Origin: Puffinus mauretanicus
Taxonomy: Eukaryota; Chordata; Aves; Procellariiformes; Procellariidae
Direction of reading: 5' to 3'
DNA: 64,000 nucleotides
Assembly (NCBI GenBank): GCA_023333565.1
Contig: JAJKFH010003937.1
Span: 124,001-188,000, forward strand
The number at the start of each line of letters is the position of its first letter. The first letter of the stretch is position 1. Both the position numbers and the translations under genes were made by a program. Below, in pieces: positions 24,106-37,075 of this stretch. The notes below the pieces were generated by a model, which searched no databases, was not told the DNA's origin, and saw nothing but the letters and a program-made list of their open reading frames with translations.

Positions 24106-27100
24106 TAATAATTTCCCTGTTCAATCTTTGCAGCTGGTCTTAAAAATTTTATATATTTATTCGTTATTCAAAATTACAACAATTTTTCTCAAGTCTGTAG
24201 ACCATCTGAAATCTCTTCTTTGTCACTATCTGAAGCGATGAAAATGACATCCACGTTACATTGTTTAATTAAACTGTTCATCTACCTTTTTTTGGGTCCC
24301 CGATTGGAAACAGCAAAGTGACAACAATACACGTCTTAAATTAAATATTTAGCAAAATTTAAAATTTTCAGTAATTTTTTAGTTCATGTTATTAACTGTA
24401 GTTGAGTTCATCCAACTCCTGTGCTGACAACGTTTGAAAAAATAATAGAAATGTATCTTACATTCTAACATAAACTCCCAAAAAACTACATGTCACATCA
24501 GCATGGAAGCACGAGAAAATAAAGGATTTGCTGCAGAACGGTTGTGATATCATGGAGAATTTTAATGTTACTTAGCAACAAATTTCGCTGAAAAAATATA
24601 TGAGAAATAGAAAGATTAATGCTCCATTACTTGCTTTAAAGCCCATCCAAGCTGTTTCAGTCCAAACAGAAATAGCATACCTTGGAAACTTAATGACCCA
24701 TTCACTTATTTTTCTGTAAGCAATAAAAGAGCAGCGCACACGCGGTGTAGGTTCTGTCACTGAGTCATCAGCAACTTTTGCTTCAGCAAAAGAGGTTTGA
24801 CTACCGTTCGTACAGAAGCTAGTGAGTAGCTGCTAGCTAATATGAAGAAATTCTCTGAACTTCTTTAACATGGATTCATAGTGGGGTTTTAGTGATACAC
24901 AACACAAAAGCTGACGTTTTCATGTACATTTGGTACATATGGCATTCATTTATTCTGAGACGATCCATTTCCTTATCATTACAAGAAACAATAAAAAGTG
25001 CAGCCAAAGACAAAATGACAGGGAACTTGGTACTCTCAAATGAACAGGTACCATATGTGTATCATATACACCAGACTGAATTTAGTTCTGAAACACAACT
25101 CATTTTTTCATAAACCCACATTCCAACTGTATATAAATTTTTGCTTCTACACAACATTTCTATTCTTAACTACCTGGCATTGCTATACTACTGAAATTAA
25201 AGGGTAAAAGCACAGTAGGAGCCTGTTTTCCAACGTGTTATCAAATTTCTCAAATCTAACATGTATGCAGCAGTACCCCATCTACTCTTACACTAACATT
25301 AGTGCTGCACAGGCCGTGACCAAAGATCTGATCTTGTTCCTCTTTATTCACATGAAGTAGTATATTTTCCAGGGGCTCTGCAACAAGAAGTTAACTATGC
25401 ATCAAAATTTTATCTAACAAGCCCAATGTTTTTAAAAGAACAGGTTCTGATATATAGGCAGTCTGGTGAGTTCTACAGATTCGCTGAAGCGTGAAGACTT
25501 TGCTTGGATCAACTTCAAATGTGAACCTCAGCCCAGAAGTACATGGAAGGGCTCAAACCCAGCATGGTGATCAACCTTCCTTTAATCAGATCGGGTTCAG
25601 TTTATTGCACGGTGTGCCAAAACCGCACTGCCGATCTAAGATCAAATGTGTAGATTCAGAAGTACATTTGTGCCTCCATATTTGGAAGACCCCAAGGTCT
25701 TTGTTCACAGCCCAGCAGCAATTTCTACAGTTGTTTTGTACATTTTTTTTTTAACTTCTGCTGTTGTGAACATGTTACAGAAGAAAATACTTTCAGGAAA
25801 AAGGGAAGTTTCAAACACAGAGTGGCACCGCAAACATGTTGTGTCACGTTAGCTACAACACAAAAACCTCTCGGTACTAGTACAACCTAAGTTTGCTTTT
25901 CCTCTGGCCCCATTTTGATGACTCTCTGTGTAACCTGTGGATATCACCGACATCTATCCTGTTTAAACTTGACTACAATGTCACTCTTCCTATCCCTTAG
26001 TCAGAACAAAGGGTGAATAAGTAAACGTTTCCTACTTATTATTTTGAAAGAAAGAAAAAATAACTCTGCAGAGAGTAATAAAAATATCAATAAAAGGCAG
26101 GGTCACGTTTCTGCAGCAACAATTTTTCCATCCCAGTGAGTAGTCAGGCATGAGGACTTGCACTTCTTTAAATATAAAAACTGTCTAACTTTCAGTAGCC
26201 AAACTCAAAGTTAATGTGTAAAGTGACCTGTAAGATTTCTCCAGCCGGTGGGTAGCACCCTTACAGAGCAATGTTTTTCCTTGCCAAAACAACACAGCTG
26301 AACAAAAGTAGGACTCAGAGGATATAAAAAGCTAGAAATTAAAAAAAACCTTGGGTGTTCAGGGGTAAATCACTGCATGGTTTAACAGCACAGACACCGC
26401 TTGGCTCCGCACCCACCGCAGAGAGTGGAAGCCTCGCTGTTGACTTGGTGCAGGATCAGACCCTGCAGCGGGAGGGAAGGACCTACTGGTTCCAGGTTTC
26501 TGCCCGCAGCTGCTGGCTGAACACGGGAGGGGACACAAGCCAGATCCTTTGCAGGCTGGCAGAGCTTGGGTCCCCAGGGGACCAGGGGCTCCTTCCTTGG
26601 ACTAGAAACCTGTCTGGATATCACCATACGTGTCCAAGCATCTCTTTCCTCCCCCAGTGATCCTCTCCCTAACCTGCCTACTAAGTCGTGATACTTTCAA
26701 CTGCTATGACTATGGCAATTTATCACCAAGGCTAACCAGAAGTATGCACAAATATTAAGGGCTTAAAATGCACAGAGGTGGTTCCCTAATAGCATTTCAT
26801 TCCTACTTTTCCATCTCTACAGGAAGGTTTAAAAAGTTATAGCAGTTCAGAAATGTGTCATGAATTTGAGTTGAAATGACAGCATAGGTTACCTGGGCAA
26901 ATAAGAAAAATGACTGTGATTTTTTACAGGAGAATCTGCAAGATTTCTGAATTAATTGACAGCATAGTAAGACCAGGTCAAAAAAACTGAAGAGAAAGAA
27001 GTTTCAATTAAATCATTTCTAATGAGGTGCTACAGTGATTCATCTATATGCAAAGACCACAGAGTTTATCAAGGACCTATAGCACAGCTGGATAGCAAAG

Positions 27101-30100
27101 TTACAGGGAAATTCAGGGTCTCAATTACATATCCCAGTAGACGCTCACTGTCTAGAGATACTATTCTGATCTCAAAACCATGCTTTTATATATTTTAAGG
27201 TTTTTTTTTTCATAATAGAGCATTTTCATTTGAGGATATTTTCTCCCAAACTGGAATAAAACAAGGGTTGAAATATCAGAGTACAAAAGCTCTATTTTAT
27301 TCTCTGCTCTGCCTCCAAGAGTGCTCAGTACTGTTGAAAATCTTCCCACTGCCTTAAGTGTTGGTCTAATACTCAATAGCAGATAAATATTAAGAAATAA
27401 GAAGTGCCAACTAAGGCGAACCCAGTCTTTAATTACCAATTAACTGTCTACCAAATTATATCACAGTCAAAGTCATGGTTTTCCCCTTTAATTTCTGCTT
27501 TATTTAATGGCCTCTTTTTAGGATGTAAGGAACAAAAGTGTCATGCAGACAAAGCCAGAACTTCTATTTAAATGAGCTAAGAATGTTTATACAAACCATG
27601 CACACTCAAACAAATGTGTAGCACATCTATAATATGCTCATTGTTCCTAAACATAGGATTTGTCATTGTACTTTGACAGATCAGATTGTTCTCTTTTTTA
27701 ATGCTCCACTTAATCTATTCACACTTTCTATTCCTAAATAATTCTAGTGTCAGTTTTTGTGATGCTGTAATTTAAAGGCCATGTTATAATTGTTCCAACG
27801 AGGGCACGCTGAAAAGAGAAAGAAGTAGCAGCGATGTAGAGGAAATCCCTCTCTAATGCCAGGGGAGAAGCGGCCAGGACACGACAGTCTGCAACCCTCG
27901 GCGGGTCGGGGAGAGGCATCCAGGAGGCCGGCGGGGCTGACCTCCCGAGGGGTTACTGGTGAAAGGGCTGGGACCCTGGCCAAGCCAGCCTTTGCCATCC
28001 AACGGAGCTTGCTCCCATCTGAAGTGATTTTCTGTTCTAGTAACTCACTCAACTCTGATTTGATTTTCTGTTTCAATAAGGGACCTATGAGTAAAGCAGT
28101 CTTCCGACCTTCAAATAAATTGATCGGCAAATAGTGGCAGATAAAAAAATGCTCATTTATCTTCACCCTGAAAGAAATATGGGATTTTAATGAACTGTGT
28201 TTGCTTTTTTCAAATTTTCCCGATGTGTGGTTGGAAGATTCCATTATGAATTAAACACATTTTTAGGTTTTGCTTGTTTGTTTGCTTTTTTAGCTGACGT
28301 CTCAGCTTAAAGCCAAACAACTTCATTTTCTTTTTTTCCTTTTTTTTTTTAATTGAATTATTTCACTGAAGTTTTGACTAATTATTGTTCCTCTTCTGTC
28401 CACATTTCTTTCAGGGGGAGAAAAATTATTCTTTCTCAACTTTCTCTTTGAAGCTTTGATTTAAATGCGATCCACCATGACCAGCAGAACCGTACCACTA
28501 CAACTCTAAGGTGGCTAAAAAAATTCTAGAGGACAACCCCCTTTCCCACTCATTCATTTTCTGTAATAGTAAATGTTTAAACTAGATTGGGGAAAAAAGG
28601 AAAGACCACTGATATTCAACAAACCAATGTAGATACAGAACATCTAAAGCAACACTGTAGCTGAGAATCTTGATAAGCCACATTTGGTAATCTTCACTGA
28701 CAACATAAAACTTCATATCTCAGCAAGGAGATAATATTATTATGGAAAGCAGAGAGACCTAAAATATCAAAAAAATTCTATAAAAATTTCTAAAATATGC
28801 AAAGAATTTCCTCAAGAAAAGTTTCAGACAAGCATTTATCACTTCAAGAAATTGCCATGCAGACCATATTACATCTTTAAGGGACTAGAGGAAAGCTACT
28901 TGGTCATGATACGTGTCCTTTTTTTCAGAACAAGATAATTTCCTAAGCGATACCTTTTCCTAGGAATGATTTACATTAATTTAACAGTATTCTGCTCTCA
29001 CAACGAGGGCACATCTACAGATCATTTGAGTGAGAATATTCCTAATAAAGTAGGTGTGACTTTACAGCACAGCAGCTGTCCCAGATGGACAACTCAGGGT
29101 GTGAGTCCCCATGAGGCATCCAGCCTACGCTCATCATCAAAGTTCCTTTCAGTGAATCAAGAATGACTGATAATTGCAGAGGACAACTCCCAATACCTCT
29201 TTTACACCAAGTTTAGCGGGGAATGCGTTGCCTCCTGGAGACACTTATCGCTACTGAATGCAGAGAGGGCACCCAGCTTTTAGGCAATCCAACCTGGGTG
29301 AGGTGGAAAACCCAGCAGTGCTGGTCCATGCAGGTTTATTCAGTGAGAGCTGTGTGAGGACTTCAGGTGGTGTTCCCTGCTGAGACAGAACAAGAAGAGC
29401 TTAGACAGCAGCGTTTTCTTAGGTATTTTGGTTCTTACACCACTTTCTGTACAGATCAACTAGTCCTGCAAGAATTTCCTACGGTGCTGTAAAACTACTT
29501 TTCTGCAGTCACATTTGTCCTTTTGTTCCAGGGGCTCACTTGGCACCAAGCACCAGTTCCTCTGCCCATCTGATTAGATTGAATTACGTGCTTTTACTAC
29601 TCCTACAAGCTAATACAGGAGACCTACAATTAAGTGTGGGATGGTTTAGGGTCTAAATGGAACTAATGTCTGGCCCTAGCAAATGCCCCAGGTTCTATAT
29701 TTTTTTTCTTTAAATTGGTATTTTTTTAGGCTCTTTTCCAAAAGTTAAGCCCCTGAAACAAGTCAGAACAGTGAACCCACTCACCCTATTCACAATTATT
29801 GTTGCTCCCAAGCCATTTTTAGTATCTCTGACAAATTACTCGCCATACAATATTGCCCTTGTAAGGGAAGAATGAACTGGAAGCAGCAACGTGATGTCAT
29901 TCAACCTTGTATAATATCAGCATTTAGAGGAAATACATTTGTTAGTGTGACCATGGGCATAGGATAACACTGCAGCCTTATTTTTCTCCACCTTGAGAAC
30001 AGAACACAAGAAAATATTACATGGGAAGAAAAAACCCAAAAAAACAACCAATCCTAGAAGCCCCTCCTTCCCTGGCAGGAAAGCGAGAAATACCAGAGGT

Positions 30101-31062
30101 GTTAGAAGCCCTCTGGCACCGCAATTCCTGAAATTATGACAGAGCCTTCGAATTTGTTCTGGCTAGTTAGTCTGAAAACTTCCTAGAGGGAAACAGATAA
30201 ATGGATAACAACATGATTATTGCCCACAGGCCCCATATGGAAAAGGAGTGTAATTTCAGTGCATTGATATGATTAGATTTAATTTGTTTGCTATAGGTTG
30301 CAGCATGCCGTGTGCTGAGGAGGACAATCAGATAACCCTCTGAACAGCGCTCATGGAATTCGGAGCTTTTGGCACCAGCGCTGAAATAAGATTAATGGCA
30401 ATGTGCTCCACTTTGCCTTGAAGTAGGTTTGCATCTTGTTTCACTAGATATTATTGTTCCCAACATCATTATTAAAAAAAAAAATTGAGGACCCAGAAAC
30501 CTGGCAACATGAGGAACTGAGGTCTCATTTGTATACAGTGATACCTGAATTTTATTAACTGAGTTATTATTTTATTAATAACTCCGTGTATTTTCTTCAG
30601 TTCGACTTTTAATGGAGCAAGAGGAAAACCTTCTATAACCTGCTCTGGCACCCTCAAATTTAGCAACAATTTAGCCCACCAATTGACCCTTCCAGGCAAA
30701 CGAACAGCTGAATTTTCTCATTTGGAATAAGTTCCCAAATAACCTGATTCACACTGTGCTCACTTCCCTTTCCCTTGCTCCCTCTGCTCAGAGCTTTATA
30801 TGCCACACTTAACTAGCTTAAAAGATCTACCCAAGTCAAGGTACTTTTTAAAGTTTGTGGTACTGGGAAGTTTGATTTTTCCAAAAACATTGTGTTTTAA
30901 TTCCTGCTGCTATCCATTTAAACACCTCTATCTCCTGTATAATAAAAAAAACAAATATAAGCGTCATTTCTTGCACACAGTATGAAAGTGCCTACAAATA
31001 CTGTTCAATTAAATAACAATTGATTGATTGTTGAAACCACAAAGAGTTAATATAAGCCCTTG
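24106..31062. other. unique non-coding DNA with a small GC-rich pocket at 27850-27980
   Basis: No gene recognised in 7 kb. At about 27850-27980 the sequence becomes GC-rich with clustered CpGs. It is too short for a CpG-island promoter by usual criteria. The 164-codon minus-strand frame across it (27750-28244) has no domain features. A second GC-richer patch is at 26390-26600. The rest is AT-rich with short T or A runs, for example near 28340. Confidence 0.55.
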
Positions 31063-31076
31063 TCTCTCTCTCTCTC
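31063..31076. repeat. (TC)7 microsatellite
   Basis: Seven TC units on the plus strand within a longer pyrimidine stretch. Confidence 0.85.
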
Positions 31077-34000
31077 TTTCTTTGCCCCGGAGACCTGTCA
31101 GTATGTAATTATTTTCCACACCGATGAGTTTAAACTGTTGGATCTTTTCCAGCTATGTTCAACCTTCAGATTACATTCTCCTACTTACTCATTTGTGACA
31201 GACAGAGCCCCTTGGGTAACCAGCCAGCCCAGTCTTTTCCAGTCTTGCTTTTTGGGAACTCCACCCTCGGCAAGATCTGCACCCCTGAGCTATTCCACTC
31301 AACAGGAAAACATTTTTTATTGTGTAATGCGCCTTCTTGCACATTGCAAAGGAGTTGAAGCTTTCTTAAGGTCTGATCTCGTCCCACATCTCTCAGACAC
31401 AACACACACAAACCAGCAACAAACTTCCCCTCAAATTCCAGTGCACTATATTGAGACACAAAGGCCTGGCTTCTTTTTTTTTTCCTTCCCTTTTCTTGCA
31501 AACTTTTATAGTGGAATAAGCTCAAGTACCTACACGGAACTGAGGTTATTTTTATTAAATGTGTCATTTCTCTGGACATGTAGGATACTCTTAGAGTAAG
31601 GGAAAACAAATGTGGTCTGGTATAAGCTTATTTTTTTAAGGAAAAATGGGATATTATTCTTTATTTACTTTTCATTCATTCATTCACGGCGTATATGAAG
31701 TTTCACTCCCATTTCCAGACCATACAACTTTAGATACAAAAATGTGGTGGTCTGATGGGACACATTGGAAATTAAATGTGGTTGGATTTTCCAGAAAAAA
31801 ATTACCACGGCCTTTCCCACTAATTCTGATTGTGTGCAAGGCAGGCTGGATCTCTGCGAGACCTTCGCTATTTGAACGCAGAATACTTTTTTCTCTTTTC
31901 TTTGAAGGGATTATTTTTTAACTATGTGCCATTGCAGACATGCAAGACATATGCAATTCAGCATCTCAATTCAGGGTACTCTCTTCCCTTTTGCATTCCT
32001 TTTTGCTAGTAAAATTTGGATGCCTACAATCTTACTCCTATATATTTTTTGTAGTCCTAAACTCTTTAGGCCTCTCCTACAAGCCATTGTCAGCAAGGGG
32101 AAAATGAACGATGGACAAACCTCTGGTCTGACTCTATTTGACCATTGGTTTTGTAGAGGTTTTCTGAATCATATCTTCACAGAATGCATTGCGCAGAGCA
32201 AGTTTACCTTTACATTTTCTGCAAACTTTATTCAGATTTTCACAAAAGTCAGAGAACACACAGTTCTGTGCACGTCAAAATTAACATTACATGGCCAAAA
32301 TTATTCAGCCTTCTCCTTCACCCCATGGAGCATATCACTCATTCTTTAGGGAAAGCAACACTGTTATCTCTGTCCAAATAAATGATCACTAGAAAAATAA
32401 ACCTGAACTGTAAACAGATTGTTGGACAGAGGTGTACATGCGGGACCCGAAAGCCATCTGGTGAAGTTTGGTCTTTTTTGTTTGATTTCTCCTGGTCTAT
32501 TAATACACAGTTGATTGCAATAGCAGAATAATTCCAAAAATCTTAAGAGATAGGCTGTTTATCTGAATAAATAATCTTGCCTAGGGGCTACTGAAACAGC
32601 CAATTTCAGTTCCTTTTTATATTTCTTTTAACAATATAATGATGATGTAGCTATATTTTAATATAGTTTTTAATATACTGCTAGCTCACCATGAAATATA
32701 CTGTTAGCTCACCACCAAAATACTAGACTGTTAGACAAGTTAGCAAAGACAAATTAGGGAAAACATTAATTAGGAAAATATTAAGGTTTGGTGTGTTGGA
32801 ACCATTGCAGGAAACAAAACGGGAGGAACAAGGACAACGTCACCCACAACAGAAAGTCACTTCTGATACCAGAGACGTGCTGCTATCTGTAAGGAGTCAC
32901 ACTGTACGGTGCTGTCGTGTCTTAGTGCCCTATCAGCCTGTCGGTGCCACCACTGTCTGGTCCCAGCCTATATTTTGCCGCCGCTTCTCTCTCTTCCTGA
33001 TGAATATCGACACTCTTACAATTCTCCCACTGGTGTGTGGGAGGTACAAGTTCAAAGCCCGACCACAACTTCAGGTCACCGACCAGAGTGAGCCGAGTGC
33101 TGAGCCACGGGGAGCAGCACGGAGCCACGCGCCCTACCACATCGCTGTACCGCTCTGCTCCGACTGCCCGGCACAAAGGGGTCCCTGCTACAGAGGGGGA
33201 AGCAAGAAGGAAGGAAGGGGGATCACCATAGCAGGTAATTTGGAGCAATTAAGTTGAATGCAAATTGAAAAGAAAGACATAGCGTTTCCCTTCCCCTAGG
33301 TTGGGTGAAATATGGAAGATCTGAAGTAAAGTTATCTTCTCTGTCTTGATTTATAAAGCAGACAGAGGGTTCCAGATAACTGTGTTGTTTTATACAGCTG
33401 GTGATGTCATATTGTCAAAAGAGGTTTAGTTTTATTCATTTTTCCGGTGTGTTTTCTTCCCTTGACACAGTGGTGTTGGTGATGTGATTTGGTTCCTTTC
33501 AAATCTTTCTGGATTTCAAATCCTCTGGCTCAGAAAAAGATCCTCTGTGAATACCAGAATTTATCCAGGCTCTTGCACACTTACATCTGCCACAAAAAAT
33601 ATAACCGATCTTGTTCTTCATTTATCAGTATACTTGATTATCCTTACAAGAAAAGACACAATGTACATTCAAAGAGAGACAGTTTGAGGCATTACCATTT
33701 GTTCTGTTTTCTTTGGCACCAGTGTGTCTGTGTTTAGTGGGATGTCCTCCTGCCAGATCGGGGACGTTTGGAGCGATAACATTAACATCGCAGGAGACAG
33801 TGCAGAATATATTTGTAAGAATAATCATATGACATTTTTGTATATCATAAACTTTAAAAAGTAGTAGTAAAGAAAGAGAGAGGTTTGCAGAGCTGCTGAA
33901 AAAAAAATTCACTACTAAAATGAGTGCAATCAACTGAAAATTTTGTGATGGCCTAGGAAGAAGTATACAGTCTGTCTGCTGTGTCTGCCATCAATGCCAG

Positions 34001-35114
34001 GTAAGCAAGCAATTTATCTCACAGCTAACTGACAAAAACATTGTCATTTATTTACTCCTAAGGAAACAGACAATTTAGGAATAAATTCCACCATTTATCT
34101 GAGCAACAGTAATCTGACTGGTCAGATATTTTCTAGGAAATATGTGTATATATGGTTTTTGCCAAATTAACATTTTGTCTCTCGAAATGCAGATTATTTC
34201 AATTTTTTTTTTTCCAATTTCTTATTAACATAACTGGATTATTTCTTTCTGGGTAAATTCAACCAAAATCAAAATATTTCACTTCGTGAACTGCAATGAT
34301 AATTTTTTTTTCAAGACAGCTCATTAGCAAACTTTATCTGCCATGCTGCTTCATGGAACATGCAGTTTAGGTGATTTATGGCCTCTCTCTATAAGGAGAT
34401 CCTGTCTTGGGTAGACCGTGATACACTGGCAGAGCCATATGATGGAGCAGATGAGTCATATTACACCTCACTGAAGCTGTGGTCTAGCTCACAGGGACTT
34501 CTTGCATGAGGTGGTCTAACATCTACTGTGTTGGGAATACTGATTCTTTGTAGACCATCACAAGACGTTATTTGGGGGCTGGGGGGAATTTATTCCTACG
34601 TCCCCTGCTAATGAACTTTGCTGTTTCCCAGGTGGTCTCTTCCCTCCGTTCCAGAGCAGTCTACATAGCAGAGTTTCATTAAACCCTTAGTAAGGGGAAA
34701 TCTGGCAGTCCAGATAATCCCCCAACATTCCTATATAGAAACTGTGGCAACATTCATCAAACCATTTATGATCCATCCCATGTTCACCAATGCGTTTCCA
34801 TAAAGAGTTTCCAAGCCTATTTTCTTAGGCTTTATAGTGCCATTGTCCAAGATTAATAAAATTAACAGCAAAATTAATAAATAAATGTTTATGTCTGAGC
34901 AGCGAAAAGTAGTTTAAAAGCCTCTGAATTTTAGAAAGCTATTCAGTTGTGGTAGTCAAAGGTGTAATTCAGTAAAGAGCATGGATGGGACATTCACAAA
35001 CGTAGGAAATAACACAAATAAACAGGTTCACCTTATATTTCCTGGCTGTCGCCAAAAGGCTGACTTCCTTGGATAGTACCTTTTGGTTTCTCCTTTCTGC
35101 TTTATTTTTTCCCC
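31077..35114. other. unique non-coding DNA
   Basis: No gene recognised. The 179-codon frame at 31060-31599 and the 154-codon frame at 32793-33257 lack recognisable domains. A two-copy 23-bp near-duplication (ATATACTGYTAGCTCACC) lies at 32673-32718. A GC- and CpG-richer patch spans about 33060-33190. Two G runs (G5 and G6 separated by CT) lie near 34574-34586. Confidence 0.55.
32673..32718 (+). repeat. 23-bp tandem duplication, two diverged copies
   Basis: ATATACTGCTAGCTCACC starting at 32673 recurs as ATATACTGTTAGCTCACC starting at 32696. A few mismatches mean it is older than the 27-bp duplication at 12139. Confidence 0.8.
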
Positions 35115-35158
35115 GATTGCAATGTGGGGATAATTATTATCACTTTACTTTGTGAGAG
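35115..35158 (+). mobile_element. MIR-type SINE 3' relic (short)
   Basis: GATTGCAATGTGGGGATAAT followed by TTGTGAG matches, in order, the MIR stretch 'atctgtaaaatggggataataata...gttgtgag'. It is short and diverged, so moderate to low confidence. Confidence 0.4.
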
Positions 35159-35266
35159 AAGAATGCCTTGAAAGAGCTAATGCCTCCATTCATGGAATAT
35201 TTTTACACAGATATCTCCACATATCATTCCATATAATGCAGACCCTAAATTTTACTGTTATTCCTG

Positions 35267-35385
35267 CAATCATAGGTATGTTGGCTGGAAGGGACTGATG
35301 AAGGTCTTTAGTCCAGTATTCCCACTTGAAGCAGAGCTGTCACCAGCACTAGCTCAGGTTGTAGGTGGCTACCCTGAACGACTCC
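35267..35385 (-). mobile_element. CR1 LINE 3'-end fragment (old)
   Basis: On the plus strand AATCATAGG, then GGCTGGAAGGGACTGATG, TTTAGTCCAGTATTCCC and TGAAGCAGAGCTGTCA follow the reverse complement of a CR1 3' untranslated tail (…tcatagaatc…ggttggaagggacct…agtccaa…). It is 5'-truncated to about 120 bp, as most CR1 copies are, and has lost clean octamer copies. Orientation is the same as the larger CR1 at 39350-41780. Confidence 0.65.
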
Positions 35386-36226
35386 AGACTGCACGGGCAG
35401 CCAGGGCTCACAAGATGAAGACATACTTACACAAGACCTGCCTGCTCACTTTCCTTTTCCTTTTTAAACAGGTGGTGCTTTCCTCATGCTGTCCCTTTAA
35501 AAGCAATTTGGTGCCAAATATCAGTAAAAGGATGCTGGCAACACTTTTTAATAAAAGGCAAATCCCACTTACCACTTTTGATATTCATTTTAGTAACATT
35601 AATCATGATGAATTCATTCAGCATGTCGCATGACTGCTGTGTGTAATTTCTTAGGAATTCCATTTTCATTTAACAGTAATTAAAGAGCACTTATTATAGT
35701 GTTACCAAAATTAATTCCCGGTCTGCAGCCCTGTCTGCCAAGTTTCAACCTTCAGCAAATTATTATGGGTGAGTTATAGACCCTGGGAAAATGAGGTCTA
35801 TAATGGAATATTAACTATAGTGATGCATTCATCACTATATTACAGTAAGGGCAATGTTCAGGGAGATGGTGATCTTCCAAAATAATGCACTCCATGATCC
35901 TGCTTCTGTCTAGCCCTTTAAGACAGTTATTGGAGCCCACAGAAATTACAGATAGTTAGCAAGCTTGTTTAATCCAATATGGTTCGTGAAACACTCTATC
36001 CTTCTTGCTTAGAGTCTGGTTGATTATGATACACTGATCAGACTCAGGATATTACCTCTTTGGCAATTCAGCTTCCTGCTGCTGAAGCTGCACAGACACC
36101 GTGGCAATATTTTTGATACAGCCCAGCAGAGCTAAGTGTCGTTCATTAAAAGAAGATTTATTCACATGCATCTGTCTTGAATCTGTCATATTCTCCCTAA
36201 AGGGACTCAGGCATTTAATATGTCTT

Positions 36227-36237
36227 CCCCCCCCCCC
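36227..36237. repeat. poly-C run (C11)
   Basis: Eleven C on the plus strand, an uncommon homopolymer and a likely site of length variation or sequencing error. Confidence 0.9.
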
Positions 36238-36564
36238 ATCTATGACATTCACCATGGAGTATATAATCTTAGTTTTCCCATATTTTCAGCACCAAAATAG
36301 GAGTTTTGTATATCTTAAAGGATTTTGCTATATCCTGTTTTTGCAAGAAACCCTAGCGAGACCATGAATTATATAACAGACCTTCCAGGAGGAGAGAAGT
36401 TTGGGCATTACTTTTCTTCTTGTTTTATGCATGTTCACACACCATTAGTTGGTCCCTTGTTCTGGCATCTTTCCTATAAAATTCTGAACAGCTCCAAAGC
36501 TTTTCTGCTGAGAAAATAAAAAAATCAAGGCAAACAGAGTGATTTTTGCAGAGATTGGGATAGC

Positions 36565-36580
36565 TTTTTTTTTTTTTTTT
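36565..36580. repeat. poly-T run (T16)
   Basis: Sixteen T on the plus strand. No element recognised on either side. Confidence 0.9.
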
Positions 36581-36833
36581 GAACATACAAGGGACCAGCA
36601 TGAGAAGACTCTGTGTGCCTTTCTTTCCAGTCACTTACTTAATATTTGTCTTTGGGAAAGTTCATCCCCAAAGTGGCACCTACAGAATTAGATTCCCTGA
36701 AACAATGCTGAACTTTTCAGGTATTTAAACCCAGGGAGACCTAAGGTATATCTACAATGACAAGTGACAGAGAAGAGGCTTGTGCTGCCCATGGGTCAGA
36801 TGGGCCCATTATAACCCAGTTGAGAAGGTGTAT

Positions 36834-36907
36834 GGCTGGGACTAAGGCACCTGCTTTGCTTCTAGTCCAGAGCTGCCTCACGTCCCAAGGGCTCTGGGCA
36901 AAGTCAG
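36834..36907 (+). mobile_element. MIR-type SINE 5'/core relic
   Basis: GGCTGGGACTAAGGCACCTG, then TTCTAGTCCAGAGCTGCC and GGGCTCTGGGCAAAGTCA match in order the tRNA-derived SINE pattern 'gggactcaggcacctgggttc…ttcctggctctgccac…gtgaccttgggcaagtcac'. It is diverged, and the downstream third is barely recognisable. Confidence 0.5.
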
Positions 36908-37001
36908 AGGAGTTCTGCTTGTCTGGACACAACTGAGAAGGCAGATCCCATGGTTCCTATCAAAAAACTCATATTGCTATCTACATATCTGCTCCCAGAC
37001 A

Positions 37002-37075
37002 TAAAAAAAACAAACAAACAAACAAAAAAAAACCCAACAAAAAAACCCAACAACAAACAAAAATCACAACAAACT
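37002..37075. repeat. A-rich (CAAA)n-like simple repeat
   Basis: About 74 bp of A runs broken by C, with several CAAA units in phase near 37011-37024, then irregular AAC and CAAC units. The minus strand gives a T/G-rich low-complexity frame that is not a gene. Confidence 0.85.

Larger units (their letters stand above)
35386..36833. other. unique non-coding DNA
   Basis: No gene recognised. It contains a C11 run at 36227-36237 and a T16 run at 36565-36580. Short open frames are uninformative. Confidence 0.6.

Noticed and set aside
27750..28244. 164-codon minus-strand open frame
   Set aside because: It crosses a GC-rich pocket where stops are rare, there is no domain, and the opposite strand is also open.
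31060..31599. 179-codon plus-strand open frame, longest outside CR1
   Set aside because: Low-complexity and AT-driven composition, no domain, and a 142-codon frame on the opposite strand. The size is expected by chance in 64 kb of this composition.
34370..34700. Possible solo LTR of an endogenous retrovirus
   Set aside because: No TG...CA ends with a target duplication, no primer-binding site and no clear TATA/poly-A pair were found.
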